Below, one piece after another: positions 33,088 through 41,990 of a stretch of 48,986 nucleotides of DNA. A program made the translations under genes and the position numbers. The notes under the pieces were generated by a model. It searched no databases. It had not been told where the DNA came from and was given only the letters and a program-made list of their open reading frames with translations. Each line of letters starts with the position of its first letter. Position 1 is the first letter of the stretch. The DNA comes from Candidatus Borkfalkia avistercoris (GTDB lineage: Bacteria; Bacillota; Clostridia; Christensenellales; Borkfalkiaceae), in assembly GCA_019115995.1 (NCBI GenBank), contig DXCL01000021.1:1-48986 (forward strand), read 5' to 3'.

Positions 33088-33627
33088 TTATTTTTCGTAC
33101 ACTTCCCGCTTCAAAATGCCTATGTAGGGCAGTTCGCGGTATTTTTCGGCATAGTCGAGCCCGTATCCGACGACGAACGCGTCTTCGATCGCATAGCCGA
33201 CGTAATCCGCTTCGACCTTTGCCGTGCGCCGCGCTTTTTTGTCGAGAAAGGCGCATATCTTCACGGAGGCGGCGCCCCTCTTGCCGAACAGCTCTTTGAG
33301 CGCATAAAGCGAATTGCCCGAATCGATGATGTCCTCCACGAGCAAAACGTGCCTGCCCGCAACGGGCGCGGAAATATCCTTGATGATGTTCACATGCCCG
33401 GAAGACTGCGCGCCGAAGCCGTACGACGACACCGCCATAAAGTCGATCTCGGCGGGAACTTCCGCCGCCCGCAGAAGATCGGCGAAAAAGACGCACGCGC
33501 CCTTCAATACGCACACCATCACCAGCTCCTTGCCCGCATATTCTTCGCGTATCGCCCTTCCGAGCTCCTTTACGCGCGCTGCGATCTGCTCCTGTGTAAA
33601 TAAAATGCTCTCTACGTCTTTATGCAT
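33088..33627 (-). CDS. hpt: Hypoxanthine phosphoribosyltransferase
   Basis: A 179-residue purine-salvage enzyme making IMP (and usually GMP) from the base and PRPP. The PRPP motif is HVLLVEDIIDSGNSLYAL; VCVLKGACVFFADLLR and VGYGLDYAEKYRELPYIG are conserved. The start MHKDVES at 33627 is chosen because GAGGAGAGG lies just before it and the longer frame runs inside tilS. It overlaps tilS by 16 bases, the common tilS-hpt arrangement in Bacillota. Confidence 0.95.
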   Translation of the reverse strand: MHKDVESILFTQEQIAARVKELGRAIREEYAGKELVMVCVLKGACVFFADLLRAAEVPAEIDFMAVSSYGFGAQSSGHVNIIKDISAPVAGRHVLLVEDIIDSGNSLYALKELFGKRGAASVKICAFLDKKARRTAKVEADYVGYAIEDAFVVGYGLDYAEKYRELPYIGILKREVYEK

Positions 33628-34952
33628 CGTTCCTCTCCTCTTTCGCATAGTGTTACGGAAAAAACCGCGCCGCTCCGTCCGGTGACGCGCACCTTGTCCG
33701 ATATTTCCAGCCCGCACACGGCAAAGATCTCCTTCCCCGCCGCAACGAGCGGATAAAAGTCTCTGTCCCGCGCGGGGATCTTTTCATCGATAAAAAACTC
33801 TTTCAGTTTTTTGCTCCCGCCGCCGAATTTTTTGAACACGTCGCCCTCGGCGCGGGGGCGTATGACGGCGTTTTGCGGAAGGCCGCCGCCGTCAAAATAC
33901 AAGCGTTTCGAGGTGCGCCCGAAGGGGGCGGGCGCCGTCTCTTTTGCGATGCGGAGGATATATCTGCCGCAGTCAAACACGCCCTCTCCGAACGGATAAC
34001 AATAAGCGGGCGGCGGCTCGGGCTTATATACGGCTACCCTGCCGTAATCGTTGACCGCCTTCACGCCCTTCGGCAGATCCGCCTCGGCGCCGCTTTCCTG
34101 CCGAAACAAGCGGCAGACCGCCCCGATATGCGCTAACGTATAGTCCTTTTCTATACCGAAACGCCGAAAAGCGCGCACGCAGCAGCGGCGCAGCACGGGC
34201 GGCGGAGCGCCCGGCTCGATGACATACTCCCGCCCCTCCCGCACGTATTTTTCGGTAAGGGAATATAAAAAATCGTCGTCCTCGCGCGCCATGCGCGAGA
34301 AGGCGTACAGGTTCTTTTCGCAATCCGCAAAGCGCTCCTTCGCGGGCACGAGCACCTCGCGGCGCAGATAATTGCGCGTATACGCGATATCGGCATTGCT
34401 ACGATCTTCCCGCCATGCCTCGCCCCGCCCGGCGAGAAAGGCGCATATTTCCTCTTTCGTGCACGAAAGCAGGGGGCGAACGATGCCGCGATCCCCCTCC
34501 ACGGGCACGAACGCGCGTATGCCGCCCGCGCCGGTGAGCGACGCGCCGCGGAAAAGGTTGAACAGAACGCTCTCCGCGTTGTCTCCCGCATGGTGCGCCG
34601 TGGCGACGAAGTCGGCCTTCCCCTCTTTTATGAGATTTGCAAACACCTCTTTGCGGAAAGCGCGCGCCTCCTCTTCCACCCCCCTGCCGTTCGCGCGCGC
34701 GAGCGCGGGGATATTTGCGGCATATGCAAAGAGGGGCACGCCCGCCCTTTCGCACAGGTTTTTCACGAAGGCGGTATCCTCCTCGCTCTCCTCGCCGCGT
34801 ATGCCGTGCTCCACGTTCACGGCGGAAAGAGAGATATGCAGTTTTTCCGCATTGTCCGCAAAGAGGAAAAAGAGCGCCACGGAATCCGCCCCGCCCGAGA
34901 GGGCGACGCAGACGCGCTTCCCCGCGTACGGCGAAAGGTCGACGTTCAGCAT
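33612..34952 (-). CDS. tilS: tRNA(Ile)-lysidine synthetase
   Basis: A 446-residue enzyme that attaches lysine to C34 of the tRNA(Ile) reading AUA. The PP-loop ATP motif is ALSGGADSVAL, with VNVEHGIRGEESEEDTAF following. The central domain has THHAGDNAESVLFNLFRGASL-like text, and the C-terminal substrate-binding domain has RPRAEGDVFKKFGGGSKKLKEFFIDEKIP. The start is taken as the ATG at 34952; no Shine-Dalgarno sequence is visible, and the promoter's -10 box ends only 6 bases before it, so the mRNA may be leaderless. An in-frame ATG at 34979 would put the start inside the promoter. Confidence 0.92.
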   Translation of the reverse strand: MLNVDLSPYAGKRVCVALSGGADSVALFFLFADNAEKLHISLSAVNVEHGIRGEESEEDTAFVKNLCERAGVPLFAYAANIPALARANGRGVEEEARAFRKEVFANLIKEGKADFVATAHHAGDNAESVLFNLFRGASLTGAGGIRAFVPVEGDRGIVRPLLSCTKEEICAFLAGRGEAWREDRSNADIAYTRNYLRREVLVPAKERFADCEKNLYAFSRMAREDDDFLYSLTEKYVREGREYVIEPGAPPPVLRRCCVRAFRRFGIEKDYTLAHIGAVCRLFRQESGAEADLPKGVKAVNDYGRVAVYKPEPPPAYCYPFGEGVFDCGRYILRIAKETAPAPFGRTSKRLYFDGGGLPQNAVIRPRAEGDVFKKFGGGSKKLKEFFIDEKIPARDRDFYPLVAAGKEIFAVCGLEISDKVRVTGRSGAVFSVTLCERGEERCIKT

Positions 34953-34958
34953 ATTAAA

Positions 34959-34987
34959 AGTATACCCCGAATCGCGCAAAAAAGCAA
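34959..34987 (-). promoter_or_regulatory. Promoter of tilS-hpt
   Basis: On the minus strand: TTGCTT (34982-34987), a 17-base spacer and TATACT (34959-34964). The tilS ATG follows the -10 box after 6 bases. The -35 box directly follows the T-run of the upstream terminator. Confidence 0.65.
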
Positions 34988-35029
34988 ATAAAAACCCGCC
35001 CGCGGAGAAGTTTTGCCGCGGGCGGGTTT
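34986..35029 (-). terminator. Terminator of the RgpF-HAD glycan gene
   Basis: A 14-base perfect stem, AAACCCGCCCGCGG (34992-35005) with its complement at 35016-35029. On the minus strand TTTTTATTTG follows; the stem's A/T flanks make it work in both directions. It is 4 bases past the gene's stop. Confidence 0.85.
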
Positions 35030-35033
35030 TTAT

Positions 35034-38000
35034 TTATTCCGCCTTCCTCTTTTCATATGATTCTGCCGCATGCCTTCCGCGGAAAAATCTGACCAATGTA
35101 TAACGAAGCCCCTTGTTTTTCAGGCATCGCAAAGCGCCTCGCACTTTTCTCGGAAACCATGTAATAAACCTTCCGCAGCGGAAAGAAAAGGAACGGTACA
35201 CATTCGATACATGTTTTTTCAGTTCCGCATTCTCCGCGCGCAGCCTATCCCTTTCCGCACAGACCTCCGTCTGCGGCGCTTCTCCCGCCGCGAGCGGCAA
35301 AACGGAAACGATCTTTCCTTTCCCGGCAGAGCGTTCCCCGTTCACAAAATATCCTTCGTTTGCAAAACGGAACAGGACTTTCTGCTTTTTTTTCGAAAAT
35401 AACTTCTGTTTTTCAAGCAAGTCCGCTCGGCTAAGGAGCGTGAACGCTACGCCTTCACCCAGTTCCTCCGCTTCGATGCCCAAAGGCCCGCCGCTATCAT
35501 TTTTGCCATGAACCCCGCATCGCAGCAATACAAAATCCGCGCGGTTTTTTTCTGCCCGCAGACAGGCTCTTTGCAGCTCGCCCGCTCCGATAACGTCACC
35601 TTTCCTTAAAAAACAAATATATTCGCCTTCGGAATTTCTCAGCGCGCGCTCCTGATCGTTCCTTGCGTATTCCCTCTCCGATAATATTTTTACGCGACCC
35701 GTTTCTTTTTTGATCTTACGAATCTTTTTCAATCCCGCCCCGCACTTTGAGCTTCCGACAAAAATAACTTCAAAATCGGCAAAAGCCTGCCCGAATAAAT
35801 TGTTGCGCAAAGCCTCGATTAAATTCGTGTCGTCGTCGAAAGGTACAACGACGGAAGCGGCATATCTCCGTATTTTTGCCGTGCGCACCCAAGTGTGTGT
35901 TTTAGAATCGTACCGCAAAAACTTTACGGCATTCGTAAACGAATCCTCCACAAACAGCTTGTCTAAAACGGGCGCCTGCACGGTGTCGCAGGCAAAAAAT
36001 ACTTCGAAAATTTTTTCCGTAAGTTCTGTATCGCACCTGCATTCCGACCCGTTCAGCAAAGCCGCGAGATCGCCGACAAACCGTTCGGCTCCCTTTTGCA
36101 ATATCTTTTCGCTTTCCGTTAAATAATCGACTTTCCCGAAGACAGGTTCAACCCCGTTTTCGGTTTTTTGAAATTTGATCAACTGCCCGCATTCGATTTT
36201 CAGCATTGATTCCAGCATCAGACTGTACCTGAGGAAAACCGTACGTGCCCAGTCGCCCTGATATTTGTAAAGCGAATCGCAGGAGCAATGCAGCGCGAGA
36301 GGCTTGGGCTCTTTTGAACAAACTAAATATTTTCCGCCGATTTTACGATTCAATAATCTGCTCAAAAAATATTGCATCGTGCCGGCGTATCCTAAATCGA
36401 CGACCGTATACTCCTTGCTTTCGTCTTCAAAAACGCGATCGGTATACGCCAGATATGCTTCCCGTTCTTTCGCCGCCGCGGAAAATATTTCTTTTGCATA
36501 TTTCGAAAAGACCGTTTCGACGCGCGCCCTGTCTTTCGGAAGCTCTATTGCGTCCGTTTCACTGATTTTATAACCGAATCGTGCATAAAACAATCTGTCG
36601 ATGCGCCCGGAATACCCTCCCGTGCTGTTCAGAAGCATTGACAACGCGTCAGCATCGTCAAAAAGCGAAGCCATGCCGACCGCTCTGCGGGAACCATAAA
36701 AATATTCGTTCTCCGCCTCTGCAACGCCCGCATTTTTACAGAAAAGCCGATAATACTTTTGCAATAATTTGCCTTCTCTTGCAAGGAACAACAGCTTTTC
36801 ATTCTTTTTTGCACCCTGTATCAAATAACAGCAAAAAGCCGCCATGACGGGGCCAAAAACGGCATATCCCGTTTCAAACGGCTGCACACGAACAATCCCC
36901 CTATCCTGAACGCAAAACGGAGAATTAAAAAGCGATACGTTTATTAAAAGCCCTAAGTAAAAAGACTCTTCTATTGATAACGATTTATGTATAGTTCCTT
37001 TCAATTTATCATAAAATTGACTCATTTTACATAAAGCCCGCCCGGAAGGAATGAAAAAAGCTGACATTTTTCTATCCCCGACCAATTGGTAATCCGACCG
37101 CATATTATCACCCAAATGAATAAATTTCTCTTTACGCATTATCGGGTATTTTTTTGCGACAATATCCCATATTGTACCGCCGTCTTTTCGCGCGCCGATG
37201 TCGCAGGATACATATACGTCAGACCATAAGCTCTTCTCATAGCCGCAGTTTTCCAATAAATCCGATATGATCTCTGCGGGAAGATACATGTCGGAGACCA
37301 GGATAAGCTTTTTGCCCGCCTGATACAGGCGTTTTGCAAGCCACAGCATGTCTCTGCGGGCAACGCAAAGCTGTTTTTCGCAGGCGATCTCCTCCGCCAT
37401 CAGCTGAGCCGCCCGCTTTTTGTCTATGCCGAGCAAAACGGGAAATTCCGCATAGATCTCCTCTATCGTCGTCTTTGCTCCGTATTTAGCATTCGCCGCA
37501 CCTTCCGCTTTTTTTCTTATTGCCAGATAGTCTTTAATTCCCGTACGCTTTTCCAGCCATAGGAAGATATCGTCCGGGCGCAGTATTTTTCTGGTAATCA
37601 ACGTATCGAATACGTCAAAACTGATCGTATCAAAATTGGTTAAATATTCGAATAAATTATCTTTATCCGTATCGTAAATCTGCCGATAGGTGAGATCGCT
37701 TTCGTTGATGCGGACAAGCCCGTTATCCTCGTCTAATATAAGATTGTCGAATCCGGCACCCCTCGATGCAAACGCTATTACCCGTTCCAATGCATGCGCG
37801 AGCGTACCGTCCGTCTGCCCCGCTTCTTCGGGAAAATCCTCATATTCAAAATTCAGCAAAAAAAGCTTTTTTACGGCGTCTGTTCTCGCCCAAAAGAAAC
37901 TGCCGGCAGGATAGCTGAAAAAACTTTCTTCGTCATATTTCAGAGAAAGTTTTTCCAACAGCCGCATGCCCGTATCTTTATTGGCTAACCAACTGTTTAC

Positions 38001-38486
38001 TATAGGGATATTAAACTCAAATGTATCCGGATAAATAAGCCCCGCATTTTTCCTTTCAAACATATAAAAAATTCTGCGGATCGCAGACGGCGAACCCAAA
38101 AGCATATTTAAACTCTTTTGCCGCCATGCGACGCGTTCCGTTCCGGAATATAACGATTTTTTAGAATGTATATGCAAAAAATACTTATGAGAAAGAATTT
38201 CTTTTCTAAAAAGCACATACAGCGGAGCAATATCCCGCCCCCTGTTTTGCGTTGCTTTCACGCAAACATTTTTAACGTTTTTCAGTTTCTTAAAATAAGA
38301 CCCCAGCTTGTTCGCGTTTACGCCCTCGCGACAAGAAATATATAGATCGAATTGGAAAGGGATATTGGAAAGATACAAAAAAAACTCTTTTTTCAGGTCT
38401 TCGTAATATAAATGCAGCTGTACAGCCACACTGCCGCTCGGCATTCCGCTATCCGGAATAGAATTCAATGAATATGCGTCGTACAT
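35034..38486 (-). CDS. Giant glycan protein: RgpF-like + HAD hydrolase (COG5610-like) + degenerate GT2
   Basis: A 1150-residue cytoplasmic-looking protein. About 15-270: rhamnan synthesis F (RgpF)-like domain (NRGRDIAPLY, YFLHIHSKKS, GSFFWARTDAV). About 285-480: HAD-type domain with motif I DVFDT (Asp 291, 294), motif II LVSDMYLP (397-404) and HLGDNMRSD (457-465). About 540-850: the module that usually follows such HAD domains, LLFLAREGKLL and EYFYGSRRA, with VVDLGYAGTMQYF. About 875-1050: a family-2 glycosyltransferase-like stretch (YAASVVVPFDDDTN) that seems to lack a clear DxD. The tail (about 1095-1140) holds RFITWFPRKVRG. It is probably part of cell-wall or capsule polysaccharide assembly; substrate unknown. 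The coding sequence is visibly AT-richer than its neighbours. Confidence 0.82.
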   Translation of the reverse strand: MYDAYSLNSIPDSGMPSGSVAVQLHLYYEDLKKEFFLYLSNIPFQFDLYISCREGVNANKLGSYFKKLKNVKNVCVKATQNRGRDIAPLYVLFRKEILSHKYFLHIHSKKSLYSGTERVAWRQKSLNMLLGSPSAIRRIFYMFERKNAGLIYPDTFEFNIPIVNSWLANKDTGMRLLEKLSLKYDEESFFSYPAGSFFWARTDAVKKLFLLNFEYEDFPEEAGQTDGTLAHALERVIAFASRGAGFDNLILDEDNGLVRINESDLTYRQIYDTDKDNLFEYLTNFDTISFDVFDTLITRKILRPDDIFLWLEKRTGIKDYLAIRKKAEGAANAKYGAKTTIEEIYAEFPVLLGIDKKRAAQLMAEEIACEKQLCVARRDMLWLAKRLYQAGKKLILVSDMYLPAEIISDLLENCGYEKSLWSDVYVSCDIGARKDGGTIWDIVAKKYPIMRKEKFIHLGDNMRSDYQLVGDRKMSAFFIPSGRALCKMSQFYDKLKGTIHKSLSIEESFYLGLLINVSLFNSPFCVQDRGIVRVQPFETGYAVFGPVMAAFCCYLIQGAKKNEKLLFLAREGKLLQKYYRLFCKNAGVAEAENEYFYGSRRAVGMASLFDDADALSMLLNSTGGYSGRIDRLFYARFGYKISETDAIELPKDRARVETVFSKYAKEIFSAAAKEREAYLAYTDRVFEDESKEYTVVDLGYAGTMQYFLSRLLNRKIGGKYLVCSKEPKPLALHCSCDSLYKYQGDWARTVFLRYSLMLESMLKIECGQLIKFQKTENGVEPVFGKVDYLTESEKILQKGAERFVGDLAALLNGSECRCDTELTEKIFEVFFACDTVQAPVLDKLFVEDSFTNAVKFLRYDSKTHTWVRTAKIRRYAASVVVPFDDDTNLIEALRNNLFGQAFADFEVIFVGSSKCGAGLKKIRKIKKETGRVKILSEREYARNDQERALRNSEGEYICFLRKGDVIGAGELQRACLRAEKNRADFVLLRCGVHGKNDSGGPLGIEAEELGEGVAFTLLSRADLLEKQKLFSKKKQKVLFRFANEGYFVNGERSAGKGKIVSVLPLAAGEAPQTEVCAERDRLRAENAELKKHVSNVYRSFSFRCGRFITWFPRKVRGALRCLKNKGLRYTLVRFFRGRHAAESYEKRKAE

Positions 38487-38539
38487 ATTTTTCCCAATGT
38501 AAAATATTTGATATAAGATTTATAATCTTAGTTTTACCC

Positions 38540-38568
38540 ATTATAACACATCTATTAACAATTTACAA
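38540..38568 (-). promoter_or_regulatory. Promoter of the RgpF-HAD gene
   Basis: On the minus strand: TTGTAA (38563-38568), a 17-base spacer and TATAAT (38540-38545). The leader is about 45 AT-rich bases and has no strong Shine-Dalgarno sequence (GGGAAAAAT before the ATG). Confidence 0.7.
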
Positions 38569-38594
38569 TCTTATATGTGGCATGTTTTTTGCTT

Positions 38595-38600
38595 TATAAT
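38595..38600 (+). promoter_or_regulatory. -10 box for the divergent GT2-HAD gene
   Basis: TATAAT at 38595-38600 with no good -35 box at the proper distance, so an activator may be needed. It lies 27 bases from the -35 box of the opposite promoter; the two genes thus share one short control region. Confidence 0.5.
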
Positions 38601-38678
38601 GAAATTGGTTCAATAAACGTGCTCAAACTATGGCAAAATTGCATAAAATACTGCAACGATTGCCGTACTGCGTAAAAA

Positions 38679-38722
38679 GCCGCGGCGCGAAAATCGCCTC
38701 GCGGCATATTTTTATTGTTTTT
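38679..38722 (+). terminator. Terminator-like hairpin in the leader of the GT2-HAD gene
   Basis: The stem GCCGCG/CGCGGC (38679-38684 with 38700-38705), with an inner GCG/CGC pair, is followed by a T-rich run through 38722. It lies between the -10 box and the start at 38783, so it may act as an attenuator. Confidence 0.55.
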
Positions 38723-38782
38723 TACCCGCCGCCGAATGGCACAGGCGCATTTTCGGCAATACTAAACAAAGGAAAAGAGAAT

Positions 38783-41700
38783 ATGGCTATTTGCGAACAA
38801 AACAATTTGAAAGCCCTGCAAGAGAAAGACGCCCCTTTGGTTTCCGTTGTGATCCCCGTCTATAATAACGAACTTTATCTTTCTGATGCGCTCGATTCGC
38901 TTGTACGGCAAACATATAAAAAGTTAGAAATAATTTTGGTAGACGACGCTTCCCCCGGAAACGTAGAACCGATTTTTGAAAAATATAAAAGCAAATGCCC
39001 GGAATATATTTGGAAGCTGATCAAAAAAGAAAAAAACGGAAGAATATTCCATGCACGGGCAACAGGATTTGCAGCAGCTTCGGGCGATTTTATTACTTCT
39101 ATCGACGGCGATGACACCGTATCTTGCGATTTTTACTATCAACTCGTAAAAAAAGCGCTTGGCAGCAATGCCGACGTGGTGATGACGGATTTTGTTTTTA
39201 ATTTTAAATACGATATGCCGCCCCGCATGACGTATTATCCCCTCGACCCGCTGTATCTGACTGATTTCTGCTGGGAAAACGAGGAAATCCTGAAAAATTT
39301 TTTCGAATATCACGGCACTCTGTTTTCTCTGCATGCCGTTTGGAATAAGATCTACCGCCGCACCCTTTGGGAACAAGCTCAGAAATATGTGGAAGAAGTC
39401 AAAACCCCTCTGATACTTTGCGAAGATATTTTAATGAACATTTTTTTACTCGCTTTTGCTAAAAAAATGGTCAATACGCACGGGGTACGATTTTATCATA
39501 CTATCCGAAGTGAATCTGAATCATGCAATATAACTGTGTCCGAACAGAAAATTTTAAACGCATTTCAAAATGTTAAAGATGCGTTTGATGTTTCTCTGGC
39601 TTTTTTAACACAAATAGAGAAAGCCGGTAATTTTTTTGAAGAACAAAATCGACAATATTATGAATCATTAGTCGCCGCCTATTTTTCTTATATCCAAAAC
39701 GACTCATCTATCTCTTCAAACAAAAAACACTCCCTTTATGAAAAAATATCCCGTATACTGCAAAATGAAGATAGGCCAACATTAAAATTTAATCTGTTTG
39801 AATCGGTCATGGCGCCTTTTGACGATACGCAGGAACGGCTGTTGGAAGCCATTGCCGATAAAAACGTTACATGCGTGAGTTTTGATATTTTTGACACGCT
39901 CATAGAACGACCGTTTTTTAACGCTGACGATACTTTCTCTTTCCTTTCCCGCGAGGTCAACGGGCAAGACGCGCGGCCCTTTTATTTCGATTTTGCCTCC
40001 GAAAGAAAAAACGCAGAGAGAAAGGCGCGCAAACTTTCGCTGCTTGAAAACGGCAATACGGAAATTGCGCTGAAAGATATCTATCGCATTTTAGTACAGG
40101 ATACCGCGCTCACCGAAGAAGAAGCGGCCCGCATTATGCAACGGGAAATCGAGCTGGAAGCAAAGTTCTGCCGTAAACGTTCCGCAGGGTATACGCTTTA
40201 CGACTATGCGCTTCGCCGCGGCAAAAAAATCATATGCGTATCGGATATGTATTTGCCGTCTGATATTTTAAAAAATATTCTGAAAAAAAACGGCTATACG
40301 CAAATCGAAGATGTGTTTGTTTCCTGCGAGGAGCATGCAGGAAAAGGCGACGGTTTATTTTCCGCTGTTTTGGCACGTCTGCATCTTTGCCCGAAAAACA
40401 TTCTGCATATCGGCGATAACTATGGCGCAGATATTTTAAAGCCCTCCGAATTGAAAATGGCAGGCAAGCAGTCTGAGCGCTATATCCCTTCCGCACGCGA
40501 TCTGCTTGCAAACAAAGCGGCCTTTAAGCACCATACGGGCGATTTGTTTGAAAAATTATTGGGCGACCCGAACGACCCCTATTCGCCTTTGGGCTTTTTA
40601 GGTACGCGTTGTTTAGCGGGGGTCGCCGCAAATTATATTTTCCGAAATCCGTTTATAAACTTTGAAAAGCATTCCGCTTTGAACGGCGATCCTTTGGCTT
40701 TCGGCTACTTGATACTCGGCACATACTTCTTTTCCATTGCCAAATGGGTGCTCGATAAAGCATGCGAAGGCGGATACGATACGATCCATTTTTTTGCGCG
40801 TGACGGCTATTATATAAAACAGGCATATGACATATTAGCTTCGCACAGCAACAAAAAATGCCCGTCTTCCCATTACTTTTATACTTCAAGACGGGCTACG
40901 ATCCCGTGGATGATTGAAAAGACAGGCGATATTTACAATTTAAGCGACACCGTAAACTATCAAAGCTTTACCCCCTTTGAATTGATATCGCAGCTAGAAC
41001 CTTTAATAGACGGCAGTGCATTTGCACAAGCCCGCGAATTGCTTAAACAGGCGCGCATCTCCCCCGATGTTCGATTTACAGAGATTGCCGAATGGAAAAA
41101 TTTTTGTAAACTTTTTGACGAACGCTTTTTTTCTCAGGAAAAAACGGCCGCTTACCGTGCCGCACTTCAAAAAGCCGTCTGTCGTATTTTCGGCGAGCAC
41201 GACTGTATCTTTGATACCGGGTACAGCTTGCGTTTTCAAATGCTGCTTAAAGCGCTGACCGGTATTTCCGCAGATACGTTGTATTTATATTATAACGACG
41301 AAAAGACGATTTACCGTGCCGAAAAGAGCGAAGTACGCTTCTCGGCCATGTCCCCTGCGAGCGCAAATGTTTACCGCCTGCAACTTACCGAGCACCTGCT
41401 TTGCACAGAAAAAGAGCCCACCGTTCTCGGATACGAACTTAAAAACGATTCCCTTGTCTGTAAATTTGCCGAACCCACAATGGATTTTGCACAAACGAAG
41501 CTGCTTACCATCGCCCAGCAAAACGGCGTGCAATTTGTTGCCGACTTTGCGGAAGTTTTCGGTTCCGATTGGGAATGGCTCCCTTACCGCTACACAGACC
41601 GGCCTTTCAATGCATTTTTGAAATACGCTTCGCCTATCGATTACAGCTTTTGCCGAAGCACAAAATATATCGATACATTAGATACCGACACGGATACCGT

Positions 41701-41959
41701 AGAAAACAAATGGAAAAACCTGCAAAAGATAGAACGTCGTATCTCTTCGCCGGAAAACTCCGCAATGCAAAAACTCCGAGCCGAACTTACTGCATTAAAA
41801 AACTCCCGATCCTATCGATTGGGCAGAAGTCTCACATGGTTTCCGCGCAAGGTACGGGGGTTTTTCCGCCACTGGAAAGAATCCGGGCTGAAAGCAACGC
41901 TTCGCTTGTTCATGCAAAAAATAAAAAGACGCCTGCACACGAAGAAAGCGCCCCGCTGA
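38783..41959 (+). CDS. Giant glycan protein: GT2 glycosyltransferase + HAD hydrolase (COG5610-like)
   Basis: A 1058-residue protein. About 18-330: family-2 glycosyltransferase with SVVIPVYNNE (21-30), VDDAS (53-57) and the metal-binding SIDGDD (106-111). About 362-560: HAD-type domain with FDIFDT (Asp 368, 371), CVSDMYLP (485-492) and HIGDNYGAD (542-550). About 610-960: the associated module with FFARDGYY (670-677), HYFYTSRRA (697-705) and FDTGYSLRFQ. The tail repeats SRSYRLGRSLTWFPRKVRG. The start at 38783 is supported by AAGGAAAAG about 8 bases upstream; an ATG at 38630 lacks a site and would translate the leader hairpin. It is divergent from the RgpF-HAD gene, shares its last three modules, and is likewise AT-rich. 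Confidence 0.85.
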   Translation: MAICEQNNLKALQEKDAPLVSVVIPVYNNELYLSDALDSLVRQTYKKLEIILVDDASPGNVEPIFEKYKSKCPEYIWKLIKKEKNGRIFHARATGFAAASGDFITSIDGDDTVSCDFYYQLVKKALGSNADVVMTDFVFNFKYDMPPRMTYYPLDPLYLTDFCWENEEILKNFFEYHGTLFSLHAVWNKIYRRTLWEQAQKYVEEVKTPLILCEDILMNIFLLAFAKKMVNTHGVRFYHTIRSESESCNITVSEQKILNAFQNVKDAFDVSLAFLTQIEKAGNFFEEQNRQYYESLVAAYFSYIQNDSSISSNKKHSLYEKISRILQNEDRPTLKFNLFESVMAPFDDTQERLLEAIADKNVTCVSFDIFDTLIERPFFNADDTFSFLSREVNGQDARPFYFDFASERKNAERKARKLSLLENGNTEIALKDIYRILVQDTALTEEEAARIMQREIELEAKFCRKRSAGYTLYDYALRRGKKIICVSDMYLPSDILKNILKKNGYTQIEDVFVSCEEHAGKGDGLFSAVLARLHLCPKNILHIGDNYGADILKPSELKMAGKQSERYIPSARDLLANKAAFKHHTGDLFEKLLGDPNDPYSPLGFLGTRCLAGVAANYIFRNPFINFEKHSALNGDPLAFGYLILGTYFFSIAKWVLDKACEGGYDTIHFFARDGYYIKQAYDILASHSNKKCPSSHYFYTSRRATIPWMIEKTGDIYNLSDTVNYQSFTPFELISQLEPLIDGSAFAQARELLKQARISPDVRFTEIAEWKNFCKLFDERFFSQEKTAAYRAALQKAVCRIFGEHDCIFDTGYSLRFQMLLKALTGISADTLYLYYNDEKTIYRAEKSEVRFSAMSPASANVYRLQLTEHLLCTEKEPTVLGYELKNDSLVCKFAEPTMDFAQTKLLTIAQQNGVQFVADFAEVFGSDWEWLPYRYTDRPFNAFLKYASPIDYSFCRSTKYIDTLDTDTDTVENKWKNLQKIERRISSPENSAMQKLRAELTALKNSRSYRLGRSLTWFPRKVRGFFRHWKESGLKATLRLFMQKIKRRLHTKKAPR

Positions 41960-41976
41960 GGGACGCTTTCTTTTTT
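41944..41976 (+). terminator. Terminator overlapping the stop codon of the GT2-HAD gene
   Basis: The stem GAAAGCG (41944-41950) with CGCTTTC (41964-41970), extended by CCC/GGG, is followed by TTTTTT. The stop codon TGA (41957-41959) is in the hairpin loop, so the last codons of the gene are also the terminator. Confidence 0.8.
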
Positions 41977-41990
41977 ACACGATTCAAAAG

